Source: Bisbaumannia pacifica
GTDB lineage: Bacteria > Pseudomonadota > Gammaproteobacteria > Pseudomonadales > Halomonadaceae
DNA: 64,000 bases
Direction of reading: 5' to 3'
NCBI RefSeq assembly: GCF_007989625.1
Contig: NZ_BJUK01000021.1
Coordinates: forward strand, 1-64,000
The notes beneath the pieces are model-generated. The model was given only the letters and a program-made list of their open reading frames with translations, was not told the origin of the DNA and did no database searches. Of this stretch, positions 1-7,980 are shown piece after piece. The translations under genes were made by a program, and so were the position numbers. Numbering within the stretch: the stretch's first letter is position 1; every line of letters begins with the position of its first letter.

Positions 1-418
1 CATCGTGACCGTGGTCGTTATGGTCGTCGTGATCATCATGGCCATGCGCATGCCCATGATCGTGGCCCTGATAGCCGAGTCGCTCGATGCCCTCGGTGGT
101 GGTGACCAGGGCGCCGGCATAGTCGCTGGAGTCGATCAGCCGCTCCATCCAGCCCTCGAAGCGCAGGCCGTTGAAGACCACCAGGTCGGCCTCGGCGATG
201 GCGCGGGCATCCTGGGGACTCGGCGAGTAGACATGGGCGTCGCTGTCCGGGCCCACCAGGGCGTGCACCTCGACGTGCTCGCCGCCGACGTTTTCCACCA
301 TATCGGCCAGGATGCTGAAACTGGCCACCACCGAGAGGCGATCCTCGGCGTAGAGGGGGGCGGTGACGAGGGTCCCGGCGGCACCCAGCAGCATTCCGAG
401 GGCAAGGGGCTTGCGCAT
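1..418 (-). CDS. znuA: Zinc ABC transporter substrate-binding protein (ZnuA-type), 3' end cut by window edge
   Basis: Periplasmic metal-binding protein that delivers Zn2+ (less likely Mn2+) to the ABC permease encoded next to it. The start ATG is at 418; about 139 codons are in the window and the rest lies beyond position 1. The N-terminus is a Sec signal peptide (MRKPLALGMLLGAAG... ending PLYA), followed by LSVVASFSILADMVENVGG, typical of the ZnuA/TroA cluster 9 family. The motif DAHVYSPSPQDARAIAEADLVVFNG carries the first metal-ligand histidine. The last codons visible form a His/Asp-rich loop (HDHGHAHGHDDHDDH), a hallmark of zinc-binding ZnuA. It lies 36 bp downstream of the permease gene in the same direction. 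The zinc assignment rests on the His-rich loop plus Zur-like boxes upstream in the cluster. Confidence 0.9.
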   Translation of the reverse strand, partial: MRKPLALGMLLGAAGTLVTAPLYAEDRLSVVASFSILADMVENVGGEHVEVHALVGPDSDAHVYSPSPQDARAIAEADLVVFNGLRFEGWMERLIDSSDYAGALVTTTEGIERLGYQGHDHGHAHGHDDHDDHNDHGHD

Positions 419-454
419 ATCTCGCTTCCTTATCTTCACGTTAGGGGGCGAGGC

Positions 455-1345
455 CTAGGCGGCCTCACCGGTTTCCAGGGGGGCGGCCCGCCGGCGGTAC
501 TTGGCCAGCAGGCTATGGTGGCGACCCAGCAGGGCGGAGAGCACGTAGCCGCTGCCGGCTAGCAGGATGATCGCCGGGCCCGAGGGGATGCTCAGGTGGT
601 ACGACAGCAGCAGGCCGCCGCTGCTGGCCAGCATGGCCCAGACCACGGCGACGCCGATCAGCCCCTCCAGGCGCTTGCTCCAGAAGCGTGCCGTGGTGGC
701 CGGCAGCATCATCAGGCCCACCGCCATCAGGGTGCCCAGGGTCTGGAAGCCGGCGGTCAGGTTGAGCACCAGTAGGCCCAGGAAGACGCCATGCACCAGG
801 CCGCTGCGCATGCCCTGGCCGCGCAGGAACAGCGGGTCCAGGCACTCCACCACCAGGGCGCGGAACAGCCAGGCCAGGGTCAGCACGATGACGCTGCTGA
901 TGGCGGTGATCAGCACCAGGGCCTGGGTATTGACGGCCAGGATGGAGCCGAACAGCACATGGGTGAGGTCGACGCTGCTGCCGCCCAGGGAGACCAGCAT
1001 TACCCCGGCGGCCAGTGAGATCAGGAAGAAGCTGGCCATGGCCGAGTCCTCCCGGTGGCCGGTCATCTGCGAGACGCTGCCCGCCAGGGTCGCCACCAGC
1101 AGCCCCGAGAGGATACCGCCCAGGCTCATCGCCGGCAGCGAGAAGCCCGCCAGCAGGAAGCCCAGGGCGACCCCCGGCAGGATGGCGTGGGCCATGGCAT
1201 CGCCGATCAGGCTCATGCCGCGCATCATCAGGAAGACGCCCAGGGGCGGGGCGGCCAGGGAGAGCGCCAGGCCGGCCACGAAGGCGCGCCTCATGAAGCC
1301 GTAGTCGAAGGGCGCGATCAACCACTCATGCAGGAGCTCTAGCAT
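455..1345 (-). CDS. znuB: Zinc/manganese ABC transporter permease, copy 1
   Basis: Inner-membrane permease of the metal ABC transporter, 296 aa, the usual length for the family, with about eight hydrophobic segments. The N-terminus MLELLHEWLIAPFDYGFMRRAF and the stretch MRGMSLIGDAMAHAILPGVALGFLLAG are typical of ZnuB/MntB/TroC permeases. Its start overlaps the end of the ATPase gene by 7 bp, so translation is probably coupled, and the binding protein follows 36 bp downstream. It is a clear paralogue of the second permease at 2368–3252 (same N-terminal motif and near-identical core such as HVLFGSIL and VVECLDP). Confidence 0.92.
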   Translation of the reverse strand: MLELLHEWLIAPFDYGFMRRAFVAGLALSLAAPPLGVFLMMRGMSLIGDAMAHAILPGVALGFLLAGFSLPAMSLGGILSGLLVATLAGSVSQMTGHREDSAMASFFLISLAAGVMLVSLGGSSVDLTHVLFGSILAVNTQALVLITAISSVIVLTLAWLFRALVVECLDPLFLRGQGMRSGLVHGVFLGLLVLNLTAGFQTLGTLMAVGLMMLPATTARFWSKRLEGLIGVAVVWAMLASSGGLLLSYHLSIPSGPAIILLAGSGYVLSALLGRHHSLLAKYRRRAAPLETGEAA

Positions 1346-2070
1346 GCCTGCACCCCCGGAATCCCCAGGGAGAGCGGCGTGACCCGATCGGCGTGGCCGC
1401 CGGCGACTTCCTCCACCGTGGTCCAGCGGGCATGGCCGCCACCCAGCACCACCACCTCATCGGCCAGCCGCGACAGCTGCTCCATGTCGTGGAGCACCAC
1501 GATAATGGTGGCGCCGGCATCGGCCATCTCGCGCAGCACCTTCATGATCACGCCGACGGTCTCGGCGTCCACGTTGGCGAAGGGCTCGTCGAGCAGCAGC
1601 AGCTCGGCCTCCTGCATCAGGGTGCGACCGATCAGGGCGCGCTGCCGCTGGCCGCCGGAGAGCTCGCCCAGCGGGCGGTGAGCCAGGTGCGAGATGCCCA
1701 GCCGGCTCATCACCTCGCGCCCCTTGCGGTAGTGGTTCTTGCAGTAGCCCTTGAGCGCCCCATGGCTGGGCCAACTGCCGGTCATCACCAGCTCCTCGAC
1801 GCTCATCGGGAAGGTCAGGTCCAGGGCCAGCTGCTGGGGCAGCCAGGCGCGATGCTCCTTGGGCACCGTGCACTCCACGCCCCCGGCGATGGGCGCCAGC
1901 AGGCCCATGATGCCCTGGATCAGGGTGCTCTTGCCGGCGCCGTTGGCACCGATCAGGGCGGTGATGGCGCCATCCCGGAAGCTTCCCGTGACCCCCTCGA
2001 GCACGGTGCGCTTGGCCTGGGCCAGGCTCAGGTCGTGTAGCCGTAGCCGGCTGGAAGCGTCGCCAACCAT
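1339..2070 (-). CDS. znuC: Zinc ABC transporter ATP-binding protein
   Basis: Cytoplasmic ATPase that powers metal import. It has a Walker A motif (GANGAGKST), the Q-loop region AWLPQQLALD, the signature LSGGQRQRALIGR, Walker B (LLLLDEPFANVD) and the H-loop (VVLHDMEQL). The start chosen is the ATG at 2070 (MVGDASSRLRLHDLSL), giving 243 aa; its first base overlaps the stop of a small upstream ORF (TGATG), which suggests translational coupling. An ATG at 2082 in the same frame is the alternative. The open frame continues to 2283, but the extra residues are not ATPase-like. The gene overlaps the permease gene downstream by 7 bp. Confidence 0.9.
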   Translation of the reverse strand: MVGDASSRLRLHDLSLAQAKRTVLEGVTGSFRDGAITALIGANGAGKSTLIQGIMGLLAPIAGGVECTVPKEHRAWLPQQLALDLTFPMSVEELVMTGSWPSHGALKGYCKNHYRKGREVMSRLGISHLAHRPLGELSGGQRQRALIGRTLMQEAELLLLDEPFANVDAETVGVIMKVLREMADAGATIIVVLHDMEQLSRLADEVVVLGGGHARWTTVEEVAGGHADRVTPLSLGIPGVQAC

Positions 2071-2219
2071 CAGCCCCACCATCCCGCGGCCCAGGCGACC
2101 GTCAACCACAGCGCCGCCAGCGGCGCGGCCGCCAGCAGCAGGCGGCGCCCGGCGGAGAGCGACATCAATGAGAAATGGCACGGCCCTTCCTGGCGGTGCC
2201 GGTGTGAGCGGTGTGCCAT
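2070..2219 (-). CDS. Small membrane-protein ORF coupled to znuC
   Basis: A 49-codon ORF between the Zur-like box at 2248–2260 and znuC. Its predicted product starts MAHRSHRHRQEGPCHF (four histidines in the first 15 residues) and continues into one hydrophobic helix (LLLAAAPLAALWLTVAWAAG). An internal ATG at 2165 would give a 31-aa single-span protein without the His-rich head. The stop codon overlaps the znuC start (TGATG), as expected for a translationally coupled operon gene. I do not recognise the family. Position behind a Zur-like box and the His-rich head suggest a link with zinc uptake; this is inference, and a non-coding leader remains possible. Confidence 0.45.
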   Translation of the reverse strand: MAHRSHRHRQEGPCHFSLMSLSAGRRLLLAAAPLAALWLTVAWAAGWWG

Positions 2220-2247
2220 GCTGCGGCCCTCTCAACCGAAAAGCGTA

Positions 2248-2260
2248 GATATAACATAAC
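2248..2260 (-). promoter_or_regulatory. Zur-like operator upstream of the small ORF and znuC
   Basis: On the minus strand the site reads GTTATGTTATATC, matching the Zur core GTTAT-N3-ATAAC at all but one arm position. It lies 28 bp upstream of the small ORF start at 2219. Together with the box at 3269–3283 it implies zinc-repressed transcription from two points in the cluster. Confidence 0.6.
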
Positions 2261-2367
2261 AAGAAAGCCGGAAATGATGACACGACTTCCTGCGACTTGC
2301 ACCGGGTCTTGGCCCCGAAAGCGGGCAGTATCGAGGATTTTGCACGGAATGGCAGCCCCCGAAGGCC

Positions 2368-3252
2368 TCATGGCGTCACCGCCCGGCGTAGCCGCGACTG
2401 CCGTTGGTGCGCGAGCCAGCCACCCTTGGGCCCCACCAGGACCGATACGACATAGCCGGCGCCGGCCAGCAGCACGATGCTGGGGCCCGCCGGCAGGGCC
2501 AGGTGATAGGAGGCCAGCAGCCCCACCAGGCCCGAGACCAGGGCCCAGGCCGTGGCAATGACGATCATGCCCTCCAGGCGCTGGCTCCAGAAGCGCGCCA
2601 TGGCCGCCGGCAGCAACATCAGGCCCGTCGCCATCAGGGTGCCCAGGGCCTGGAAGCCGATCACCAGGCTGATCACCACCAGGCCCATGAAGAGCGCCTG
2701 GGTCCAGCCGGCATGACGCCCCTGCAGGGTCAGGAAGCCGGGATCCAGGCACTCCACCACCAGCATGCGGAAGGTCAGGGCCAGCACCGCCAGCACCAGG
2801 CTGCCGGCCGCGGCCACTAGCAACAGCGTCTGGCGATCCACGCCGAGAATCGAGCCGAACAGCACATGCCCCAGGTCCAGGGCATTGCCGGACAGCGAGA
2901 TGCCCATCACCCCCGCGGCCATGGCCGTCAGGAAGAGGCTGGCCATGGCGGCGTCCTCCCGGAGGCCGGCCACCAGGGAGACGCCCCCCGCCAGCAAGAC
3001 CGTGACCAACCCGGCCGCCACGCCGCCCAGCATCATCAAGGGCAGGGAGAAGCCCGCCAGCACGAAGGCCAGGGCCACCCCCGGCAGAATGGCGTGGGAG
3101 AGTGCCTCGCCCATCAGGCTCATGCCGCGCAGCGTCAGCAGCACTCCCACCACCGGCGTGGTCAGGGCCAGTACCACGCAGGCCGCCAGGGCCCGGCGCA
3201 TAAAGGCGTAATCGAAGGGGGCGATCAGCCACCCGTGCAAGAGGTCGAGCAT
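2368..3252 (-). CDS. Zinc/manganese ABC transporter permease, copy 2
   Basis: A second metal ABC permease, 294 aa, at the head of the cluster and separated from the ATPase by about 300 bp. The start chosen is ATG 3252, preceded by GGAG at a 6-base spacing. It aligns with the paralogue (MLDLLHGWLIAPFDYAFMRR against MLELLHEWLIAPFDYGFMRR); an ATG at 3264 would put four extra residues on the protein. No ATPase or binding protein lies next to it, so it probably shares ZnuC and ZnuA, either as a second permease form or as a heterodimer partner of copy 1. It has its own Zur-like box directly upstream. It appears intact, with about eight membrane segments. Confidence 0.88.
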   Translation of the reverse strand: MLDLLHGWLIAPFDYAFMRRALAACVVLALTTPVVGVLLTLRGMSLMGEALSHAILPGVALAFVLAGFSLPLMMLGGVAAGLVTVLLAGGVSLVAGLREDAAMASLFLTAMAAGVMGISLSGNALDLGHVLFGSILGVDRQTLLLVAAAGSLVLAVLALTFRMLVVECLDPGFLTLQGRHAGWTQALFMGLVVISLVIGFQALGTLMATGLMLLPAAMARFWSQRLEGMIVIATAWALVSGLVGLLASYHLALPAGPSIVLLAGAGYVVSVLVGPKGGWLAHQRQSRLRRAVTP

Positions 3253-3268
3253 GGCAGACTCCATTTTT

Positions 3269-3283
3269 TGTTATGATATAACA
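3269..3283 (-). promoter_or_regulatory. Zur-like operator upstream of permease copy 2
   Basis: TGTTATGATATAACA, perfect 6-bp arms TGTTAT/ATAACA around 3 bp, matches the proteobacterial Zur box core. It sits in A/T-rich DNA 17 bp upstream of the chosen start, so it would overlap the transcription start or the 5' leader of the permease gene. Confidence 0.75.
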
Positions 3284-3493
3284 TATTTTTAATGCCCATG
3301 GCCATGCCTCGAGGCGAGTCGTTCAAGCTTAACCCTGCCCCATGGCGAGCGGCTGGTGTCGCTGTCCTGACAGGCGCCTGGAGCTGGCCAAGATGATGGA
3401 GGTCAAGGTGGAGGCAGTGCGTTAGGGGGCAAGGGTGGTGAAGTTGGATTAGGAGTGCTTGGATAGAGGGGGCCATCAGCGTAAGGACTCGTC

Positions 3494-4468
3494 ATGGATG
3501 ACTTCACCCCCTCCGATCTAAAAACGATCCTGCACTCCAAGCGGGCCAATCTCTACTACCTGCAGCACTGCCGGGTACTGGTCAATGGCGGTCGCGTCGA
3601 GTATGTCACCGACGAGGGGCGCCAGTCGCTCTACTGGAATATCCCTATCGCCAATACCACCTCGTTACTCCTGGGTACTGGTACTTCCATTACCCAGGCG
3701 GCGATGCGCGAGCTGGCCAGGGCCGGCGTGTTAGTCGGTTTTTGCGGCGGCGGCGGTACGCCGCTATTTGCCGCCAACGAGGTCGATGTGGATGTCGCCT
3801 GGCTGACGCCCCAGAGCGAGTACCGGCCCACCGAATACCTGCAATATTGGGTTCGCTTCTGGTTCGATGAGGAGCGGCGCCTGGAAGCCGCCCGGGCGTT
3901 CCAACTGGCGCGATTAACCAGGATCGAGGCGCTCTGGACGGGGCGGCCGATCAAGGAAGCCGGCTTTGTCGTGACTGCCGAAGCGCTGCGGAAAGCGCTT
4001 GGCCAGCATCGCGAGGCTATCGAAGAGTCGCCCAATACCACCGATCTCCTTACTCTCGAAGCGCGCCTGACCAAGCTGCTGTTCAAGTTAGCCGCCCAGG
4101 CGGTGAGCTATGGCGACTTTACCCGCGCTAAGCGTGGCAGCGGTACCGACCCTGCCAACCGCTTCCTCGATCATGGCAACTATCTCGCCTATGGGCTGGC
4201 CGCCACGGCCACCTGGGTATTAGGTATCCCTCATGGCCTGGCGGTGCTCCACGGCAAGACGCGCCGTGGTGGCCTGGTCTTCGATGTGGCCGACCTGGTC
4301 AAGGATGCCGTGATCCTGCCACAGGCCTTTATCTCCGCCATGCGCGGCGACGAGGAGCAGGAGTTTCGCCAGTCCTGTATCGAACGGCTGACCCGAACCG
4401 AATCGCTCGATTTTATGATCGATACCTTGAAGGCGGTCGCCGAGGATCTGGGGGAGGTTCAGGCATGA
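3494..4468 (+). CDS. cas1: CRISPR-associated endonuclease Cas1, subtype I-F
   Basis: Spacer-integration nuclease of the type I-F adaptation complex, which works with the Cas2 domain fused to Cas3. The protein is 324 aa, normal for I-F Cas1. The catalytic residues are in place: Glu189 (TLEARLTKLLFKLA), His253 (LAVLHGKTRRGG) and Asp264/Asp267 (VFDVADLVKDA). The N-terminal beta domain starts MDDFTPSDLKTILHSKRANL. The gene overlaps cas2-3 by 4 bp (ATGA). It follows about 240 bp without a recognised gene after the zinc cluster and marks the left edge of the CRISPR locus. Confidence 0.97.
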   Translation: MDDFTPSDLKTILHSKRANLYYLQHCRVLVNGGRVEYVTDEGRQSLYWNIPIANTTSLLLGTGTSITQAAMRELARAGVLVGFCGGGGTPLFAANEVDVDVAWLTPQSEYRPTEYLQYWVRFWFDEERRLEAARAFQLARLTRIEALWTGRPIKEAGFVVTAEALRKALGQHREAIEESPNTTDLLTLEARLTKLLFKLAAQAVSYGDFTRAKRGSGTDPANRFLDHGNYLAYGLAATATWVLGIPHGLAVLHGKTRRGGLVFDVADLVKDAVILPQAFISAMRGDEEQEFRQSCIERLTRTESLDFMIDTLKAVAEDLGEVQA

Positions 4469-7400
4469 ATGTGCTGCTGGTCTCCCAATGCAGCAAGAAC
4501 GCGCTGAAGGAGACGCGACGCATCCTGGATCAGTTCGCCGAGCGGCGTGGTGATCGCACCTGGCAGACGCCGATCACCATGGAAGGGCTCGCTACGCTCA
4601 GGAAGCTGCTGCGCAAGACGGCGCGCAAGAACACTGCCGTGGCCTGTCACTGGATTCGCGGGCGGGACCATAGCGAGCTTATGTGGATCGTTGGTAATGC
4701 CGCCCAGTTCAATACGAAGGGAGCGTCTCCGACCAATACCACACGCCGCAATATCCTGCGTGCCGAGGATGAGAATGACTGGCACAGCGGGCGTCTGATT
4801 CATCTGCTGGCGTCGATGGCCGCCCTGTTCCATGACCTCGGCAAGGCTAGTCGCGCATTCCAGGATCGGCTCCATGGGCGTCTGGAGGGGCGCAACCGCT
4901 ATCGGCATGAATGGGTGTCGCTGCGTTTGCTGGAAGCCTTCGTAGGCGATGACGATGATGATACCTGGCTTGCTCGGCTCGAAAAGCCCTCATCCGACGA
5001 CGATGCACGTTGGTTGGGCTACCTCAAGAGCGATGGAGTGGCTGACGTCGCCGACGGGGAGAAAACACCTTTTATCCAACTGCCGCCGCTTGCCGCTGCG
5101 ATTGGCTGGCTGGTCCTGAGTCATCATCGTCTGCCGGCATTGCCGGCCTATGACGATAACGGCCGACAAAAATGGGTCGGGGCTCGCGCCAGCATGAACG
5201 CCGCTAACCTGCCAGCGCTTCCCGAGTCCATCACGGCGGCCTGGAACGAATGCGTCGAATTGGCCGAGACACAAGACGTCGGACCGTACTGGGAGTTTCC
5301 CCATGGCCTGCCTGTCACGACGGACACATGGCGGCAGCGCAGCCGTCGGCTGGCGCGGCAACTAAAAGAAATTAGGGTATCGACGCCGCCGCTGGAGTCT
5401 CCCTACGTCATGCATCTGGCGCGTTTGGCATTGATGCTGGCGGATCACCACTATTCGAGCCTGACCGGCACAGGGCGGCTCCCCGGTGCCTGGTCGACCG
5501 CACTATATGCCAATACCACCGTGCTGAATGGCAAGCGTCAGCTATGCCAGCCTCTGGATGAGCACCTGCTGGGCGTAACCCGGGCGGCGGGTGAAATCGT
5601 CCATCGTTTGCCGGACATGGCTAGCGCCCTGCCGCGTATTGCACGGCACAAGGGCTTTCGCCAGCGTAGCCGCGACCCTCGCTTTCGCTGGCAGGACAAG
5701 GCATTCGATCTGGCGGCAGGTCTGCGCGACAAGGCCCGTGAACAGGGCTTCTTTGGCATCAACATGGCGTCGACTGGCTGCGGCAAGACCATCGCCAATG
5801 GCCGCATCATGTACGCCTTGAGTGATCCCGAAGAAGGTGCTCGCTTCTCGATAGCCCTCGGCCTGAGAACGCTCACGCTGCAAACCGGGCAGGTGTACCG
5901 TGAGAGGCTTGGGCTGGGTAGCGACGATTTGGCCATCCGGGTGGGTGGCAGTGCCAGCCGCGCACTCTTCGAGTACCAGCAGCACGAGAATGGGGGCTCA
6001 GAGTCCCGCGCCGCACTGCTGGATGAGCAGAGCCATGTCCATTTCGAAGGGCAAATCGATGAACACCCTCTGCTATCGCGAGCCGCGAAAGACCCCCATG
6101 CCCGAGCGCTGATCGGCGCACCGGTGCTGGTGTGTACCATCGATCACCTGATACCGGCCACGGAAAGTCTTCGCGGCGGTCACCAGATCGCCCCCATGCT
6201 GCGGCTAATGAGCAGTGATCTCGTGCTTGATGAGCCGGATGACTTCGATATCAGTGATCTACCCGGCCTGACGCGCTTGGTGTACTGGGCAGGGCTGCTG
6301 GGCTCGCGGGTACTGCTCTCCTCGGCCACGCTGCCGCCTGCCCTGGTGCGTGGGCTGTTCGAGGCCTATTGCGCCGGCCGGGCAGAGTACCAGCGGCACC
6401 GCGGGGTTCCCGGGACTCCGCTGAACCCCTGTTGTGCATGGTTCGACGAATATGGCTGCGCTCAGCAGCAGTGCGCCGAGGGCGAGCAGTTCGATGCCGC
6501 GCACAGGCAGTTTGCTCAGCAGCGCGCCGTTCGGCTAGGGGAGCAGACGCCGGCCCGTCGTGGCTATCTCGTGCCGTTGTCTGCGCCTAGCGCTCATCCG
6601 GACGCCGTATATCAGGCGGTCGCGCAGACGATACTCACCCAAGCCTGCTCCCTGCACGAGGAGCACCACTCCGTCGATCCCCGTAGTGACAAGCGAGTCA
6701 GCTTCGGCCTGGTTCGCATGGCCAATATCGAGCCGCTCGCTGCCATTGCCCAGGCGCTCTACCGGTCGGAAATTTCGGAAGGGTGGCAAATTCACCTTTG
6801 CGTCTACCACTCCCAGTTTCCGTTGCTCCTGCGCTCACGTCTGGAAGCGCGCCTGGACCGAACGCTCGACCGACGTGAGGAGAATGCCGTCTTCGACCTC
6901 GCTGACATTCGCGTGCGGCTCGACGGCGGCTCCGCTCAGGATCACCTCTTTATCGTGCTTGGGTCGCCGGTCACTGAGGTTGGTAGGGACCACGATTATG
7001 ACTGGGCCGTGGTCGAGCCCTCATCGATGCGTTCGATCATTCAGCTTGCCGGTCGCGTGCGGCGCCACCGTCCTACACCCGTTCATGCTCCCAACATTGC
7101 ACTGCTTGGGACCAACGTTCGGCACCTGAAACGGGTCACGCCGGCCTTTAGCCGTCCAGGTTTCGAGACCGAGCGGGACTGGCCGCTGAAGTCGCACCAA
7201 CTGGCGGAGCTTCTGAGAGAGTCTGAGATCGAGCATATCGACTCGCGTCCACGTCTGTTGCCGGTGGAGGTGCCAGAGCCGACGCACAAGCTGGTCGATC
7301 TCGAGCATGCGCGACTTGCCGCGCTCATGATCGAGGGAGCCGGCGCTGCTCCTAGTCGCCAACGGCGCAGGCGTCGCGGTGAGCCGGCGCAGATTCATCT

Positions 7401-7806
7401 TGGGGCCTATCTCTTCTATCGCCACGCATCGATGACCCTCGGGGCGCTACCGATACAGCACCACCCCTTTCGGGAGGACAACGAACCGGAGTGCGAATTC
7501 GTGCTGCTCCCGGATGAGACAGAGGAAGACTACGGCTTCTGGCGGGTGGAGCAGGATGGCAAGGAGGAAAAGCTGAAGCGCGTGGAGACCGAGCTGGACC
7601 GGATACCGGAGGAGGTTTTCCGCCAACCAAGCATCGCGCCCTGGAACGAGCCCGACTACATGGCCGCACTGGCGGACCAAGCCGAGGCCATGGACATGGA
7701 GTTAGAGCGCTGCGCCCGGCGCTTCGGTCGCATCCGCTTGAAAACGAACTACGCCCCGCAGGGGTGGCATTTTCATCCAGCGTTGGGATTCGTGAGGAGA
7801 AAGTAA
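4465..7806 (+). CDS. cas3: Cas2-Cas3 fusion: nuclease-helicase of type I-F
   Basis: Bifunctional protein of 1113 aa. The N-terminal ~100 residues form the Cas2 domain (MNVLLVSQCSKNALKETRRILDQF). This is followed by an HD nuclease with the His123-Asp124 motif (LFHDLGKASR) and a superfamily 2 helicase with Walker A MASTGCGKT at 434–442 and a DEPD box at 589–592. Motif VI-like residues lie in QLAGRVRRHRP. Length and domain order are the usual ones for I-F, and no frameshift is seen. It degrades DNA bound by the Csy complex, and its Cas2 part bridges Cas1 in spacer acquisition. It is separated from csy1 by 445 bp that carry the regulatory RNAs described below. Confidence 0.97.
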   Translation: MNVLLVSQCSKNALKETRRILDQFAERRGDRTWQTPITMEGLATLRKLLRKTARKNTAVACHWIRGRDHSELMWIVGNAAQFNTKGASPTNTTRRNILRAEDENDWHSGRLIHLLASMAALFHDLGKASRAFQDRLHGRLEGRNRYRHEWVSLRLLEAFVGDDDDDTWLARLEKPSSDDDARWLGYLKSDGVADVADGEKTPFIQLPPLAAAIGWLVLSHHRLPALPAYDDNGRQKWVGARASMNAANLPALPESITAAWNECVELAETQDVGPYWEFPHGLPVTTDTWRQRSRRLARQLKEIRVSTPPLESPYVMHLARLALMLADHHYSSLTGTGRLPGAWSTALYANTTVLNGKRQLCQPLDEHLLGVTRAAGEIVHRLPDMASALPRIARHKGFRQRSRDPRFRWQDKAFDLAAGLRDKAREQGFFGINMASTGCGKTIANGRIMYALSDPEEGARFSIALGLRTLTLQTGQVYRERLGLGSDDLAIRVGGSASRALFEYQQHENGGSESRAALLDEQSHVHFEGQIDEHPLLSRAAKDPHARALIGAPVLVCTIDHLIPATESLRGGHQIAPMLRLMSSDLVLDEPDDFDISDLPGLTRLVYWAGLLGSRVLLSSATLPPALVRGLFEAYCAGRAEYQRHRGVPGTPLNPCCAWFDEYGCAQQQCAEGEQFDAAHRQFAQQRAVRLGEQTPARRGYLVPLSAPSAHPDAVYQAVAQTILTQACSLHEEHHSVDPRSDKRVSFGLVRMANIEPLAAIAQALYRSEISEGWQIHLCVYHSQFPLLLRSRLEARLDRTLDRREENAVFDLADIRVRLDGGSAQDHLFIVLGSPVTEVGRDHDYDWAVVEPSSMRSIIQLAGRVRRHRPTPVHAPNIALLGTNVRHLKRVTPAFSRPGFETERDWPLKSHQLAELLRESEIEHIDSRPRLLPVEVPEPTHKLVDLEHARLAALMIEGAGAAPSRQRRRRRGEPAQIHLGAYLFYRHASMTLGALPIQHHPFREDNEPECEFVLLPDETEEDYGFWRVEQDGKEEKLKRVETELDRIPEEVFRQPSIAPWNEPDYMAALADQAEAMDMELERCARRFGRIRLKTNYAPQGWHFHPALGFVRRK

Positions 7807-7807
7807 G

Positions 7808-7832
7808 CAGCCGGCCTGGATCGGGCCGGCTG
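7808..7832. terminator. GC-rich hairpin downstream of cas2-3
   Basis: A 9-bp perfect inverted repeat, CAGCCGGCC / GGCCGGCTG, with a 7-base loop, beginning 2 bases after the cas2-3 stop. There is no U-run on the plus strand. On the minus strand it is followed by CTTACTTTCT, so it may rather end the minus-strand crRNA-like transcript described next. Confidence 0.4.
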
Positions 7833-7909
7833 AGGCTGCCTGTGCGGCAGGAGAGGCTTAGCTCGATTGCTAGGCAGTAATTTTCTGAGCTGCTATTTCA
7901 GCAGCCATG
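7827..7909 (-). ncRNA. creA: CreR/CreA-like crRNA-like RNA: degenerate repeat, pseudo-spacer, degenerate repeat
   Basis: On the minus strand, 7909–7882 is a degenerate copy of the array repeat with the same 28-nt layout. It has a 4-nt 5' end, stem GCTGCT/AGCAGC, 5-nt loop GAAAT and an intact 3' handle TCAGAAA. The true repeat has stem GCTGCC/GGCAGC and loop GCCCA, so the last pair changes from C-G to T-A on both sides, a compensatory change. It is identical at 19/28 positions, including the 12-mer GCAGCTCAGAAA. A pseudo-spacer follows (begins ATTACTGCCTAGCAATC). At 7855–7827 lies a second degenerate repeat (CTGCCGCACAGGCAG, 5-bp stem, then a one-base insertion before TCAG). This is the layout of CreA/CreR guard RNAs, which Cas6 processes and Cascade loads. 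Transcription and processing are inferred. Confidence 0.75.
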
Positions 7910-7946
7910 GGAGTCTACTCGATCCTGATAGCAAACATTAAGCCCT

Positions 7947-7980
7947 GCTAGGTTTGGTTCTGATTGATAGACTGTAATGG
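7947..7980 (-). promoter_or_regulatory. Predicted Csy-complex binding site of the pseudo-spacer, with CC PAM
   Basis: The minus strand reads CC followed by ATTACAGTCTATCAATC. The pseudo-spacer begins ATTACTGCCTAGCAATC. The CC at 7980–7979 is the canonical I-F PAM position. Matches are at positions 1–5, 7, 9–11 and 13–17; mismatches are at 6, 8 and 12, and pairing is lost from 18 on. Positions 6, 12 and 18 are those flipped out in type I R-loops and need not pair. Such partial pairing is expected to allow binding but not Cas3 cleavage. The PAM abuts the -35 element at 7981, so binding would block the promoter. Confidence 0.75.

Noticed and set aside
3342-3425. 27-codon ORF (MASGWCRCPDRRLELAKMM...) between the zinc cluster and cas1
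   Set aside because: It has no SD or recognised family. It might be a remnant of a mobile-element gene at the left edge of the CRISPR locus, but the evidence is too thin.
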